DNA from: Oscillospiraceae bacterium
GTDB lineage: Bacteria; Bacillota; Clostridia; Oscillospirales; CAG-272
Reading direction: 5' to 3'
Assembly: GCA_015065045.1 (NCBI GenBank)
Contig: SVRB01000002.1
Coordinates: 1-35,106, forward strand
Length of the DNA: 35,106 nt
The notes beneath the pieces were generated by a model. That model saw nothing but the letters and a program-made list of their open reading frames with translations, was not told the origin of the DNA and did no database searches. This document shows, in pieces, positions 1 to 7,671 of this stretch; within the stretch, counting starts at the first letter, position 1, and each line of letters opens with the position of its first letter. The translations under genes were made by a program, and so were the position numbers.

Positions 1-100
1 GACGCTTAACCTCACCCGAAGACCATGATCTGATCTTTTCGGGGTCAGCCAGACTAATGCGTATAGAGTCAAATATATTATGTTCCATGCTCTGTTCCAT
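1..100 (-). CDS. rpoC: RNA polymerase subunit beta', N-terminal fragment (cut by window edge)
   Basis: Only the first 33 codons are inside the window. Reading the minus strand from the ATG at 98-100, the protein begins MEQSMEHNIFDSIRISLADP and continues into EKIRSWSSGEVKR, which is the conserved start of the bacterial beta' subunit. A strong ribosome binding site (GGAAGGAG, about 109-117) sits between the rpoB stop codon and this ATG, so rpoC is the second gene of an rpoB-rpoC operon with a 17-base gap. The product forms the catalytic core of RNA polymerase together with RpoB. A second ATG four codons downstream is possible but has no better ribosome binding site. Confidence 0.93.
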   Translation of the reverse strand, partial: MEQSMEHNIFDSIRISLADPEKIRSWSSGEVKR

Positions 101-117
101 TTTCTTTTCTCCTTCCA

Positions 118-3100
118 TCAGTCATCACCCAAATCATCGTCGTAATCCTCTCCGTCATCGTCGGAGTAGTATTCGTCATCATCGTCTATATCTTCTTCAA
201 CGAAGTTGTCCATAACGTCATCAGTTACAACACTTTCGCCTACTTCTTCTGCAGTTACGTAAGTTCCTGCTTCGCTCTCGTCTTCACCGATCTTAGCAAG
301 CTCAATTTCATTTCCGTCCTTATCCAAAACGCAAACATCAAGAGCAAGTGCCTGGAGTTCCTTAACAAGAACCTTGAATGATTCGGGAATACCGGGACGA
401 GGAATGTTCTGTCCCTTAACGATAGCCTCGTATGTCTTAACACGTCCTGTAACGTCGTCAGACTTAACGGTAAGAATTTCCTGAAGTGTGTATGCAGCAC
501 CGTAAGCTTCAAGTGCCCAAACTTCCATTTCACCGAAACGCTGACCGCCGAACTGAGCTTTACCGCCCAAAGGCTGCTGTGTAACAAGCGCATAAGGACC
601 TGTAGAACGAGCGTGGATCTTATCGTCAACGAGGTGGTGGAGCTTGAGGTAGTACATTACACCAACTGTAACGGGGTTATCGAACGCTTCACCTGTTCTG
701 CCGTCGTAAAGAATTGACTTACCGTCAACAATCTTGAGCTTTCCTGCTTCAAGAAGTTCTTTCATATATTCTTCGTTAGCAACTTCTTCATCCGCAAGTC
801 TTCTGATATCCTTGTCTCCGTTGTCGTTTATAACTTCTTCGAACAAAGGCTTGCCTGTAACGTTTTCGTTAGGCAATACATCACGGTAAAGTCCTGCCAT
901 TGTAAGACATTCTGTAATATCCTTTTCTGTTGCACCGTCGAATACGGGAGTCATAACCTTCCAGCCCATCTTTCTCGCAGCCATACCGAGATGCACTTCA
1001 AGCACCTGACCAATATTCATTCGAGAAGGAACGCCGAGGGGGTTAAGAACTATATCAAGGGGAGTACCGTCTGCCAAGAAAGGCATATCTTCGGGAGGAA
1101 GAATACGTGAAACGACACCCTTGTTACCGTGACGTCCGGCCATCTTGTCACCTACGGAAATCTTTCTCTTCTGCGCAACGTATACCTTTACTACCTTGTT
1201 TACGCCGGGAGGAAGATCATCGGAGTTGTCTCTTGAGAATACTTTTACGTCAACAACAACACCCGATTCACCGTGAGGCAATCTGAGAGACGTATCTCTT
1301 ACTTCTCTTGCCTTTTCACCGAAAATAGCGCGGAGAAGTCTTTCTTCTGCTGTAAGGTCTGTTTCACCCTTAGGTGTAACCTTACCTACAAGAATATCGC
1401 CTGCCTTTACTTCTGTACCCTTTCTTACGATACCTTCAGGAGTCAAATCCTTGAGACCGTCAGCACCAACGTTGGGGATTTCACAAGTAATTTCTTCCGG
1501 ACCAAGCTTTGTGTCACGGGATTCATGCGAATATTCTTCTATATGAATAGATGTATATACATCATCACGAACAAGACGTTCGTTAAGCAATACAGCGTCC
1601 TCGTAGTTATAACCTTCCCAAGTCATAAATCCGATGAGCGCGTTCTTACCGAGAGCAATTTCGCCCTTATCTGTAGCGGGACCGTCTGCGATAACCTGTC
1701 CCTTTTCGATATACTCACCGCATTTTACTATCGGGATCTGGTTAATACAAGTACCCTGGTTAGATCTCTTAAACTTGATAAGTCTGTAAGCGTCTTTTCT
1801 ACCGCTTGATGTACGGATAATGATCTCATCAGCACATACGCGTTCAACAAGACCGCCTTCTTTTGCAACTACAACAACACCTGAGTCAACAGCTGCCTTG
1901 TACTCCATACCTGTACCAACGATAGGAGAATCTGTTACAAACAACGGAACTGCCTGCTTCTGCATGTTTGAACCCATCAACGCACGAGAGTTGTCGTCGT
2001 TTTCAAGGAAGGGGATCATAGCTGTAGCAACAGATACAACCATCTTAGGAGATACGTCCATGTAATCGCCCTGAGATGCATCTATTTCAATGATATCAGC
2101 CTGATGTCTTGCAGTTACTCTCTTGTTTACAAACTTATTGTCTTCTGTCAAAGGCTCGTTAGCCTGAACAACAGTATAGTTATCTTCTATATCAGCTGTC
2201 ATATATTCAACTTCATCAAGAACTACGCCTGTTTCTTTATCTATACGTCTGTAAGGCGCTTCGATAAATCCGTAATCGTTAATTCTCGCATAAGTTGAAA
2301 GATATGAAATCAAACCGATGTTAGGACCTTCGGGAGTTTCGATAGGACACATTCTACCATAGTGTGTATAGTGAACGTCACGAACTTCGAAGGACGCACG
2401 GTCTCTTGAAAGACCACCGGGACCGAGAGCTGACAAACGACGCTTGTGTGTAAGCTCTGCCAAGGGATTGTTCTGGTCCATAAACTGTGACAACGGTGAT
2501 GAACCGAAGAATTCACGGATAGCAGTAACAACAGGTCTTATATTAATGAGATTTTCAGGGCTCAATGTATCGTTGTCCTGAATTGTCATTCTTTCCTTAA
2601 CGATCTTGTCCATACGTGAGAAACCGATTCTGAGCTGGTTCTGGAGAAGCTCACCAACACAGCGCAAACGACGGTTACCCAAATGGTCAATGTCATCAAC
2701 TGTTCCGATATCATGAGCGAGACCAACGAGATAGTTGATCGATGCAAAAATATCATCCTTTGTTATATGCTTAGGAGAAAGCTCAGCAATTCTTGCCTTA
2801 GCTTCTTCAATAATTCTTTCCTTATCGCCTTCGCAGCTTTCAGCGATTTCGAGCATAACAGAAAGTCTTGCCTTTTCGTTTATGCCTGCTTCCTTAAGAT
2901 CAAAGCCGAATACAGTTTCAGGATATACCATACCGTTAGAGAATATCTTAAGCGTATTTCCGTCCTGTGTATATACTGTAGCTTCGTTAACACCGCACTT
3001 TTCGATATTCATCGCAATTTCGCGTGTTATTTCTACACCGGCATCGTAAAGGAACTCACCTGTAATGGGGCTTACAACGGGAAGAGCAAGTGTTCTGCCT

Positions 3101-3981
3101 GTCAATCTGTTTGCAATTCCCATCTTCTTATCAAACTTGTATCTACCAACGTTTGCAAGGTCGTAACGTTTGGGATCAAAGAAGAGGTTGTTTATAAGAA
3201 TCTGCGCGCTTTCAACCAACGGAGGTTCACCGGGACGAAGCTTCTTATAGATTTCCTTCAACGCTTCATCACCAACAGTTGTTCCGTTCTTCTGCGCTTC
3301 CTGATTCATGCCGTCCTTTTCAAGAGTCTGAACGATCTTGGGATCTTCACCGAACAATGCCTTAACTTCAGCATCACTCTCAACGCCCAAAGCACGAATA
3401 AGTACAGTTACGGGAATCTTACGGTTTTTATCTATACGAACGTAGAATACGTCATTTGCATCTGTTTCGTATTCAAGCCATGCACCGCGATAAGGAATAA
3501 CAGTAGCAGTGTAAAGCTTCTTACCTGTCTTATCAATTGTACTATCATAGTACATACCGGGTGAACGAACGATCTGAGAAACAATTACTCTTTCAGCGCC
3601 GTTGATTACGAACGTTCCGTTTTCGGTCATAAGCGGGAAATCGCCCATAAATACGTTCTTGTCAACAACTTCTCCCGTTTCCTTATTGTACATACGTACA
3701 GTAACTCTCAACGGAACAGCATAGTTTACGTCTCTTTCCTTACATTCTTCAACAGGGTACTTGGGGTTGGGATCAACTGTATAATCCACAAACTCAATGT
3801 AAATATTGCCGGAATAGTCAACAATAGGTGACACATCACGCAATACTTCCTTCAGACCTTCTTCAAGGAACCACTGATATGATTTTTTCTGTACCTCAAT
3901 CAAATTGGGCATGTCGAGCGTTTCGTCGATTTTAGAAAAACTCATTCTTACATTTGTTCCAAGCTTATGGGGCTTGACCAT
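118..3981 (-). CDS. rpoB: DNA-directed RNA polymerase subunit beta
   Basis: A complete 1287-residue beta subunit, which binds template and nascent RNA in the polymerase core. The rifampicin-binding region is intact at about residues 485-555, including SPLSQFMDQNNPLAELTHKR, the following RRLSALGPGGL stretch and CPIETPEGPNIGLI. Late motifs such as GDKMAGRHGNKGV and the C-terminal GGQRFGEMEVWALEAYGA anchor to beta' are also present. The last 35 or so residues are an unusually acidic, Asp-rich tail. The ATG at 3981 has GGAG ten bases upstream. The gene is first in the transcript, with its own promoter at 4257-4285, rather than following rplJ-rplL as in most bacteria; rpoC follows directly. Confidence 0.98.
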   Translation of the reverse strand: MVKPHKLGTNVRMSFSKIDETLDMPNLIEVQKKSYQWFLEEGLKEVLRDVSPIVDYSGNIYIEFVDYTVDPNPKYPVEECKERDVNYAVPLRVTVRMYNKETGEVVDKNVFMGDFPLMTENGTFVINGAERVIVSQIVRSPGMYYDSTIDKTGKKLYTATVIPYRGAWLEYETDANDVFYVRIDKNRKIPVTVLIRALGVESDAEVKALFGEDPKIVQTLEKDGMNQEAQKNGTTVGDEALKEIYKKLRPGEPPLVESAQILINNLFFDPKRYDLANVGRYKFDKKMGIANRLTGRTLALPVVSPITGEFLYDAGVEITREIAMNIEKCGVNEATVYTQDGNTLKIFSNGMVYPETVFGFDLKEAGINEKARLSVMLEIAESCEGDKERIIEEAKARIAELSPKHITKDDIFASINYLVGLAHDIGTVDDIDHLGNRRLRCVGELLQNQLRIGFSRMDKIVKERMTIQDNDTLSPENLINIRPVVTAIREFFGSSPLSQFMDQNNPLAELTHKRRLSALGPGGLSRDRASFEVRDVHYTHYGRMCPIETPEGPNIGLISYLSTYARINDYGFIEAPYRRIDKETGVVLDEVEYMTADIEDNYTVVQANEPLTEDNKFVNKRVTARHQADIIEIDASQGDYMDVSPKMVVSVATAMIPFLENDDNSRALMGSNMQKQAVPLFVTDSPIVGTGMEYKAAVDSGVVVVAKEGGLVERVCADEIIIRTSSGRKDAYRLIKFKRSNQGTCINQIPIVKCGEYIEKGQVIADGPATDKGEIALGKNALIGFMTWEGYNYEDAVLLNERLVRDDVYTSIHIEEYSHESRDTKLGPEEITCEIPNVGADGLKDLTPEGIVRKGTEVKAGDILVGKVTPKGETDLTAEERLLRAIFGEKAREVRDTSLRLPHGESGVVVDVKVFSRDNSDDLPPGVNKVVKVYVAQKRKISVGDKMAGRHGNKGVVSRILPPEDMPFLADGTPLDIVLNPLGVPSRMNIGQVLEVHLGMAARKMGWKVMTPVFDGATEKDITECLTMAGLYRDVLPNENVTGKPLFEEVINDNGDKDIRRLADEEVANEEYMKELLEAGKLKIVDGKSILYDGRTGEAFDNPVTVGVMYYLKLHHLVDDKIHARSTGPYALVTQQPLGGKAQFGGQRFGEMEVWALEAYGAAYTLQEILTVKSDDVTGRVKTYEAIVKGQNIPRPGIPESFKVLVKELQALALDVCVLDKDGNEIELAKIGEDESEAGTYVTAEEVGESVVTDDVMDNFVEEDIDDDDEYYSDDDGEDYDDDLGDD

Positions 3982-4250
3982 GCAACAATCACTCCATTCA
4001 AATTAATAGGCATACCAAAAAGTCCCCCTGGCCTACACTCTTTTTTTCTTCCGCTACCCCTACGGCATGCTGGTTACAGCCGAATTATAAGCTGCGGAAA
4101 AATCAAAGACTGCACTCCACGGAAATCCAGTGGTATGTCCTCAACATTCATTATTCAGAAACCGCTTTGTTTAAAAAAAGCAGTATACTTTCTTTGTTTT
4201 TTCAACCCATAGTGTTTTCGGAACCTCTTCTGATAACACTATTCGGGCAG
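3982..4250 (-). promoter_or_regulatory. long rpoB 5' leader
   Basis: About 270 bases lie between the predicted transcription start (near 4250) and the rpoB ATG. The first bases of the transcript can form a hairpin with arms ATAGTGTT (4235-4242) and AACACTAT (4209-4216), a perfect 8-bp stem. It is not followed by a U run, so it is not a standard terminator. A 25-codon ORF without a ribosome binding site lies inside. I recognise no known riboswitch or ribosomal-protein leader. The length suggests post-transcriptional control of rpoBC, but this is inference. Confidence 0.45.
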
Positions 4251-4256
4251 TATATA

Positions 4257-4285
4257 ATATTATCATTATTTACAATAATTGTCAA
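4257..4285 (-). promoter_or_regulatory. rpoBC promoter
   Basis: On the minus strand a perfect -35 box TTGACA (4280-4285), a 17-base AT-rich spacer and a -10 box TAATAT (4257-4262) form a strong housekeeping-sigma promoter. Transcription should start near 4250. It faces away from the rpsT promoter at 4351-4379, so the two form a divergent control region. Confidence 0.8.
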
Positions 4286-4350
4286 CAGATTTTTCTCCCC
4301 TGAACTAAAATTAACAAAAAATTAATATTTCAAAAAAATTACAAAAAGAC

Positions 4351-4379
4351 TTGATTTTTGGCAAAAAGTATGGTAGTAT
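4351..4379 (+). promoter_or_regulatory. rpsT promoter
   Basis: TTGATT (4351-4356), a 17-base spacer and TAGTAT (4374-4379) lie about 45 bases upstream of the rpsT start codon, giving a short leader of about 36 nt. The match to consensus is good but not perfect. Confidence 0.65.
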
Positions 4380-4422
4380 ATACACTTGATAGACGTAGAA
4401 GTTATTCAGGGAGGTGAAATAC

Positions 4423-4689
4423 ATGCCTAACATTAAGTCCGCAAAGAAGCGTGTTAAAACTATCGAGGCTAAAACCTTACAGAACAAAATGCTTAAAACT
4501 GCTCTCAAAACTGCTATAAAGAAGTACGAAGCAGCTATCGAAGCAGGCGAAAAGGAAGTTGCAGCAGAAACATACAAGGCTGCTGTTAAGAAGCTTGACA
4601 AGGCAGTTGCACAGGGTCTTCTCCACAAGAACGCTGCAGCTCGTAAAAAGAGTCAGTTCACTCGCAAGCTCAACTCAGTAAACGCGTAA
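4423..4689 (+). CDS. rpsT: 30S ribosomal protein S20
   Basis: An 88-residue, Lys/Ala-rich, all-helical protein beginning MPNIKSAKKRVKT and ending RKKSQFTRKLNSVNA, typical of S20, a primary 16S rRNA-binding protein of the small subunit. The ATG at 4423 is preferred over the in-frame GTG at 4414 because GGAGGTG (4410-4416) is an ideal ribosome binding site six bases before the ATG, and the GTG lies inside that site. The gene is monocistronic: it has a promoter at 4351-4379 and a terminator at 4705-4740. Confidence 0.96.
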   Translation: MPNIKSAKKRVKTIEAKTLQNKMLKTALKTAIKKYEAAIEAGEKEVAAETYKAAVKKLDKAVAQGLLHKNAAARKKSQFTRKLNSVNA

Positions 4690-4704
4690 GTTTAGACAAT
4701 GAAT

Positions 4705-4740
4705 ATGCTAACTCATTTAAACGTGAGTTAGCATTTTTAT
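4705..4740 (+). terminator. rpsT terminator
   Basis: Perfect 11-bp inverted repeat ATGCTAACTCA (4705-4715) and TGAGTTAGCAT (4724-4734) with an 8-base loop, followed by a T-rich tail. It starts 15 bases after the rpsT stop codon. Confidence 0.88.
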
Positions 4741-4765
4741 TTTTCTGCAGAAACAACACAAAATA

Positions 4766-4793
4766 AAAAATGCACACCAACGTGTGCATTTTT
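4766..4793. terminator. bidirectional terminator, mainly for the CpsC-like gene
   Basis: AAAATGCACA (4767-4776) pairs with TGTGCATTTT (4783-4792). The A run on one side and T run on the other allow termination in both directions. For the minus strand it lies directly after the stop of the CpsC-like gene; for the plus strand it backs up the rpsT terminator. Confidence 0.8.
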
Positions 4794-4797
4794 GCTT

Positions 4798-5532
4798 TTA
4801 TTGATATGTCGAATAACCGTCTCTTCTCTTTCTGGCAGCCGACTCAAAATTAGGAATCGTTCCCAAAACAGACAAGCCGTATTTTTCCTTAACAACTTCA
4901 CCATCAGAAATAGTGTTATCAAAATACATAATTATAAGTATAACAAAACAAGATATAGCAAAGGATACAATCAAGCCGAGTGCAACATTTCTTACAACGT
5001 TAGGGGAAACAGGCAGAGGATTCACCTTAGCGCCATCTTCCTCGAGTATCGAAACACCGATACCTGCAACGTTACGAACGATCATATCAGGAGCTTCAGC
5101 AGCAACTATGTTACAAACCAAAGCAGATAACTCGGGATCATCAGTTTTTGAAACCACTTCTATAAAGTTGGATTCGCCCATCTGAGAATAGGAAATCGCT
5201 GCCTTTATTTCCTTAGCAGTAAACTCTTCGCCTGTTTGCTCCTCAAGTCTTGTAGCAACCTTCTCAATCATCTCATCATGCTCAAGAACAAGCACACAGC
5301 TTTCTACGAGTTTCAAGGTTGTTTGAATGTCATTTATATTAACACCGGATGTCCAGTCTGTATTGTTAACGCTAATAGTAACCTTTGATGAGTACATTGG
5401 TGTTGCAACAAACGTAGAATAAGCAAATGCACCGGACGCGCCAATAATGCAACACAATAAAATAATCAACCAATTATCGAGCACTCTTTTGAAATAGGCC
5501 TTTAAATCAAAGTTTTCCATCGTCTTCTCCAT
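4798..5532 (-). CDS. Wzz/CpsC-family polysaccharide chain-length regulator (BY-kinase adaptor type)
   Basis: A 244-residue membrane protein with the Wzz topology: a short cytoplasmic N-terminus, TM1 at about 20-42, an extracytoplasmic domain of about 130 residues, a proline-rich NPLPVSPN stretch and TM2 at about 178-202. A short cytoplasmic tail follows, with basic residues (AARKRRDGYSTYQ). In Gram-positives such proteins (CpsC, YwqC, YveK) set polymer length and activate a partner tyrosine kinase of the CpsD type. No kinase, glycosyltransferase or polymerase lies next to it, so here it is an orphan with its own promoter and terminator. The start at 5532 has AAAGG eight bases upstream; an internal ATG at 5520 with GGAG six bases upstream is equally credible. 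Confidence 0.82.
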   Translation of the reverse strand: MEKTMENFDLKAYFKRVLDNWLIILLCCIIGASGAFAYSTFVATPMYSSKVTISVNNTDWTSGVNINDIQTTLKLVESCVLVLEHDEMIEKVATRLEEQTGEEFTAKEIKAAISYSQMGESNFIEVVSKTDDPELSALVCNIVAAEAPDMIVRNVAGIGVSILEEDGAKVNPLPVSPNVVRNVALGLIVSFAISCFVILIIMYFDNTISDGEVVKEKYGLSVLGTIPNFESAARKRRDGYSTYQ

Positions 5533-5573
5533 AATACTTCCCTTTCATTGTAATTAGAGTATCAACTTTTATC

Positions 5574-5602
5574 AGTATAACACGTTTTTACAAAAAAATC
5601 AA
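5574..5602 (-). promoter_or_regulatory. promoter of the CpsC-like gene
   Basis: Minus-strand TTGATT (5597-5602), a 17-base spacer and TATACT (5574-5579), about 40 bases upstream of the start codon. Confidence 0.65.
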
Positions 5603-5728
5603 TACAATTTATCATTTTATTAAATTTATAGTGTTAACTTATTTTTATCAATTTTTTAACATAAACACACGCACCAAACAAACACCGCAGAAAAACTCCC
5701 GAAACATCGGCTATATAGTATAATATGT

Positions 5729-5746
5729 AAATAAATGCATTTATTT
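5729..5746. promoter_or_regulatory. 18-bp perfect palindrome, candidate operator
   Basis: AAATAAATGCATTTATTT is a perfect palindrome. It ends 12 bases before the -35 box of the LmbE/NagB-like operon. A TTCTTGA direct repeat (5745-5751 and 5756-5762, one helical turn apart) runs from the palindrome's edge into the -35 box. This looks like a regulator binding site. The remaining 5603-5728 of this intergenic region is AT-rich with no other feature I can support. Confidence 0.45.
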
Positions 5747-5758
5747 CTTGAAATATTC

Positions 5759-5787
5759 TTGACATAGTTTGAAAGGTGTAGTATCAT
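5759..5787 (+). promoter_or_regulatory. promoter of the LmbE/NagB-like operon
   Basis: Perfect TTGACA (5759-5764), a 17-base spacer and TATCAT (5782-5787). The predicted start near 5794 leaves a leader of about 65 nt before the first ATG. Confidence 0.75.
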
Positions 5788-5858
5788 TAAAGGGTATAGA
5801 TCACTTACGCGTTATTTATAAAATTACGCTATTTTTACTATAAGGAGATGCAAATATA

Positions 5859-6563
5859 ATGAAGGTATTAGCAATAGGATGCCATCCCGATGATATCGAA
5901 ATCGGATGTGCAGGAACTCTCGCAAAATATAAAAAGCTCGGTCACGAAGTTACCGTTGTTCACGTTTGTAACGGAAACCTCGGACACGTTATAATCGAAC
6001 CCGAAGAACTCGGCAAAATGCGTATTCAGGAAGCTAAGAACGCAGGCGCTCTTGCAGGCATCAACGTAAGAACACTTGATATCGGCGACCTTCTTGTTTA
6101 CGGAGATCACAAAGAACAGAGAGACAAGATGACAGCGCTCATCGCAGAAGAACAGCCTGACGTTATCATCACACACTGCCCCGACGACTATATGCCCGAC
6201 CACAACGCAGTAAGCCAGCTTGTTTTTGATGCTGCATTCGCTGCAAGTGTTGCGCATTACCCCGCTGTAAACAACAACCCCGCAAAAGTAACTCCCATAT
6301 ACTATATGGACACTCTTGCAGGTGTAGGCTCACTTCCCACAGAATACGTTGATATTTCCGAATTCATTGACCTTAAGCTCGAAATGCTCGAATGTCACGA
6401 AAGCCAGCTTACCTGGATGCGCGATCACGACAACATCGACTTTGCTGAATTTGTAAAGACATGCGCTCGTTTCCGCGGTATTCAGTGTGGCGTTCAGTAT
6501 GCAGAAGCATTTACAAAATGCATGTTCTGGCCTAAGGTTGTTCCCGGAACACTTCTCCCTTAA
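5859..6563 (+). CDS. PIG-L/LmbE-family N-deacetylase
   Basis: A 234-residue zinc hydrolase of the PIG-L/LmbE family, which removes acetyl groups from N-acetyl sugars and conjugates (MshB, BshB and diacetylchitobiose deacetylases are members). The N-terminal GCHPDD motif supplies metal ligands His9 and Asp12 and the catalytic Asp11. PDDYMPDHNAV supplies a third histidine (His115), so the active site looks complete. AAGGAG lies a few bases before the ATG. It is the first gene of a two-gene operon with a NagB-like protein 48 bases downstream, which points to an N-acetyl amino sugar as substrate. The exact substrate cannot be read from the sequence; bacillithiol BshB is less likely because no bshA/bshC is nearby. 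Confidence 0.88.
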   Translation: MKVLAIGCHPDDIEIGCAGTLAKYKKLGHEVTVVHVCNGNLGHVIIEPEELGKMRIQEAKNAGALAGINVRTLDIGDLLVYGDHKEQRDKMTALIAEEQPDVIITHCPDDYMPDHNAVSQLVFDAAFAASVAHYPAVNNNPAKVTPIYYMDTLAGVGSLPTEYVDISEFIDLKLEMLECHESQLTWMRDHDNIDFAEFVKTCARFRGIQCGVQYAEAFTKCMFWPKVVPGTLLP

Positions 6564-6611
6564 GAAAATAATTAAATAAAAATAATATATATTATAGGAG
6601 GTTCATTTAAT

Positions 6612-7562
6612 ATGGATTTCATGTCAACCGTTAAAGGTTCATTACTCGAAGGTTTCTACCCTGCAGGTTGGGATTTCGACAAGATCAACGCTTGTATGGA
6701 TTTTGCTCCCGAATCAGCAACAGAACCCCAGTCATTCTGGCACAAGGATTTCACTCCCGTTAAGTGCGACAACATCTATGCATTCGACACACTTATGGGT
6801 CACGAAATTGCTCTCAAGATCAAAGAAGCTAAAGAGGCAGGAGAAAAAATCGCTTTCATTCTTCCCGTAGGTCCTATGGGTATGTACAAGTGGGCTGTTT
6901 ACTTCCTCAGAGAATGGAAGATCAAGTGCGACCACGTTTACACATTTAACATGGACGAATGGGCAGATAGCGAAGGCAACACACTTCCTTCAACAAACAA
7001 GGCTGCTTTCCAGTGCGCTATGGAAGATGCATTCTTCAATCCCCTCGGTGAATATACAATCCCCAAGGATCAGAGAAACTTTGCTACAAAAGCAAATCTC
7101 CCCACATATCCTGAAAAGATCGCAGCTCTCAAAGCTGAAGGCGCAAAGCTTATCCTCGTATTCGGCGTAGGTAGAATGTGTCATATCGCATTCTGGGAAC
7201 CCCAGTTTGCTGCAGAATTTGCAACAGATGAAGAATGGAAGAAGCAGTGCTACCGTATCGGTGCTAAACTCCATCCCCTTACAATCGAACAGAACGCTAT
7301 CACAAGCTTCAAGTCACGTACACCCCTCGTTCCTTGCCGTGCGAACACAATCGGCCCCGGCCTCTTCTTGCAGGCTGACTACATCATCGGCGGATGCGAC
7401 GGCGTATTCAACCGTGGTATGCAGTGGCAGGGCATGAGCTTCTGGATGACTCTCCGTCACGGTCCTACAAGATGGATCCCCTCCAGCTATATGCCTACAA
7501 TGCCCGGTAAGTTGTTCTTCCTCGAAGACCTTGCTGGTCCTCTTAACGCTGAATGTAACTAA
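6612..7562 (+). CDS. divergent NagB-like (glucosamine-6-phosphate deaminase/isomerase fold) protein
   Basis: A 316-residue protein, longer than typical NagB (about 240-270 residues). It keeps family landmarks: FNMDEW (112-117, matching the FNMDEY motif with the catalytic Asp), GVGRMCHIAFWEP (185-197, matching GxGxDGHIAFNEP), HPLTIEQNAI (221-230) and the RANTIGPG region near 243-250. NagB enzymes convert glucosamine-6-phosphate to fructose-6-phosphate and ammonia. Here His191 and Glu196 of the active-site triad are kept, but the Asp equivalent to E. coli Asp141 is Met189. An AGGAGG ribosome binding site precedes the ATG. It shares an operon with the LmbE-type deacetylase, so the pair may act in sequence on an acetylated amino sugar. 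Activity on glucosamine-6-phosphate is uncertain. Confidence 0.8.
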   Translation: MDFMSTVKGSLLEGFYPAGWDFDKINACMDFAPESATEPQSFWHKDFTPVKCDNIYAFDTLMGHEIALKIKEAKEAGEKIAFILPVGPMGMYKWAVYFLREWKIKCDHVYTFNMDEWADSEGNTLPSTNKAAFQCAMEDAFFNPLGEYTIPKDQRNFATKANLPTYPEKIAALKAEGAKLILVFGVGRMCHIAFWEPQFAAEFATDEEWKKQCYRIGAKLHPLTIEQNAITSFKSRTPLVPCRANTIGPGLFLQADYIIGGCDGVFNRGMQWQGMSFWMTLRHGPTRWIPSSYMPTMPGKLFFLEDLAGPLNAECN

Positions 7563-7580
7563 TAATATTACATTATTAAA

Positions 7581-7607
7581 ATTCCTCGCTATGCGAGGAA
7601 TTTTTTT
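7581..7607 (+). terminator. terminator of the LmbE/NagB-like operon
   Basis: ATTCCTCGC (7581-7589), loop TAT, GCGAGGAAT (7593-7601) and a run of seven T residues, 18 bases after the stop codon. Confidence 0.92.
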
Positions 7608-7626
7608 ATACATAAATTATATAACA

Positions 7627-7655
7627 CAAAAAAGCTCCGCAGTAATGCGGAGCTT
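7627..7655 (-). terminator. terminator of solute-binding lipoprotein 1
   Basis: On the minus strand AAGCTCCGCA, a 4-base loop and TGCGGAGCTT (7632-7655) are followed by a T run. It lies 16 bases after the lipoprotein stop codon and faces the LmbE/NagB-like operon terminator. Confidence 0.9.
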
Positions 7656-7671
7656 AATATGTCTAATTTAA

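Noticed and set aside
2683..3564. Plus-strand open frame of 293 codons opposite rpoB
   Set aside because: It lies entirely within the conserved rpoB coding sequence on the other strand, has no ribosome binding site, and its Cys/Phe/Asn-rich translation matches no family. It is an antisense artefact of rpoB codon use.
4074..4151. 25-codon ORF in the rpoB leader (minus strand)
   Set aside because: It has an ATG and stop but no ribosome binding site and no recognisable leader-peptide bias, so it is most likely chance.
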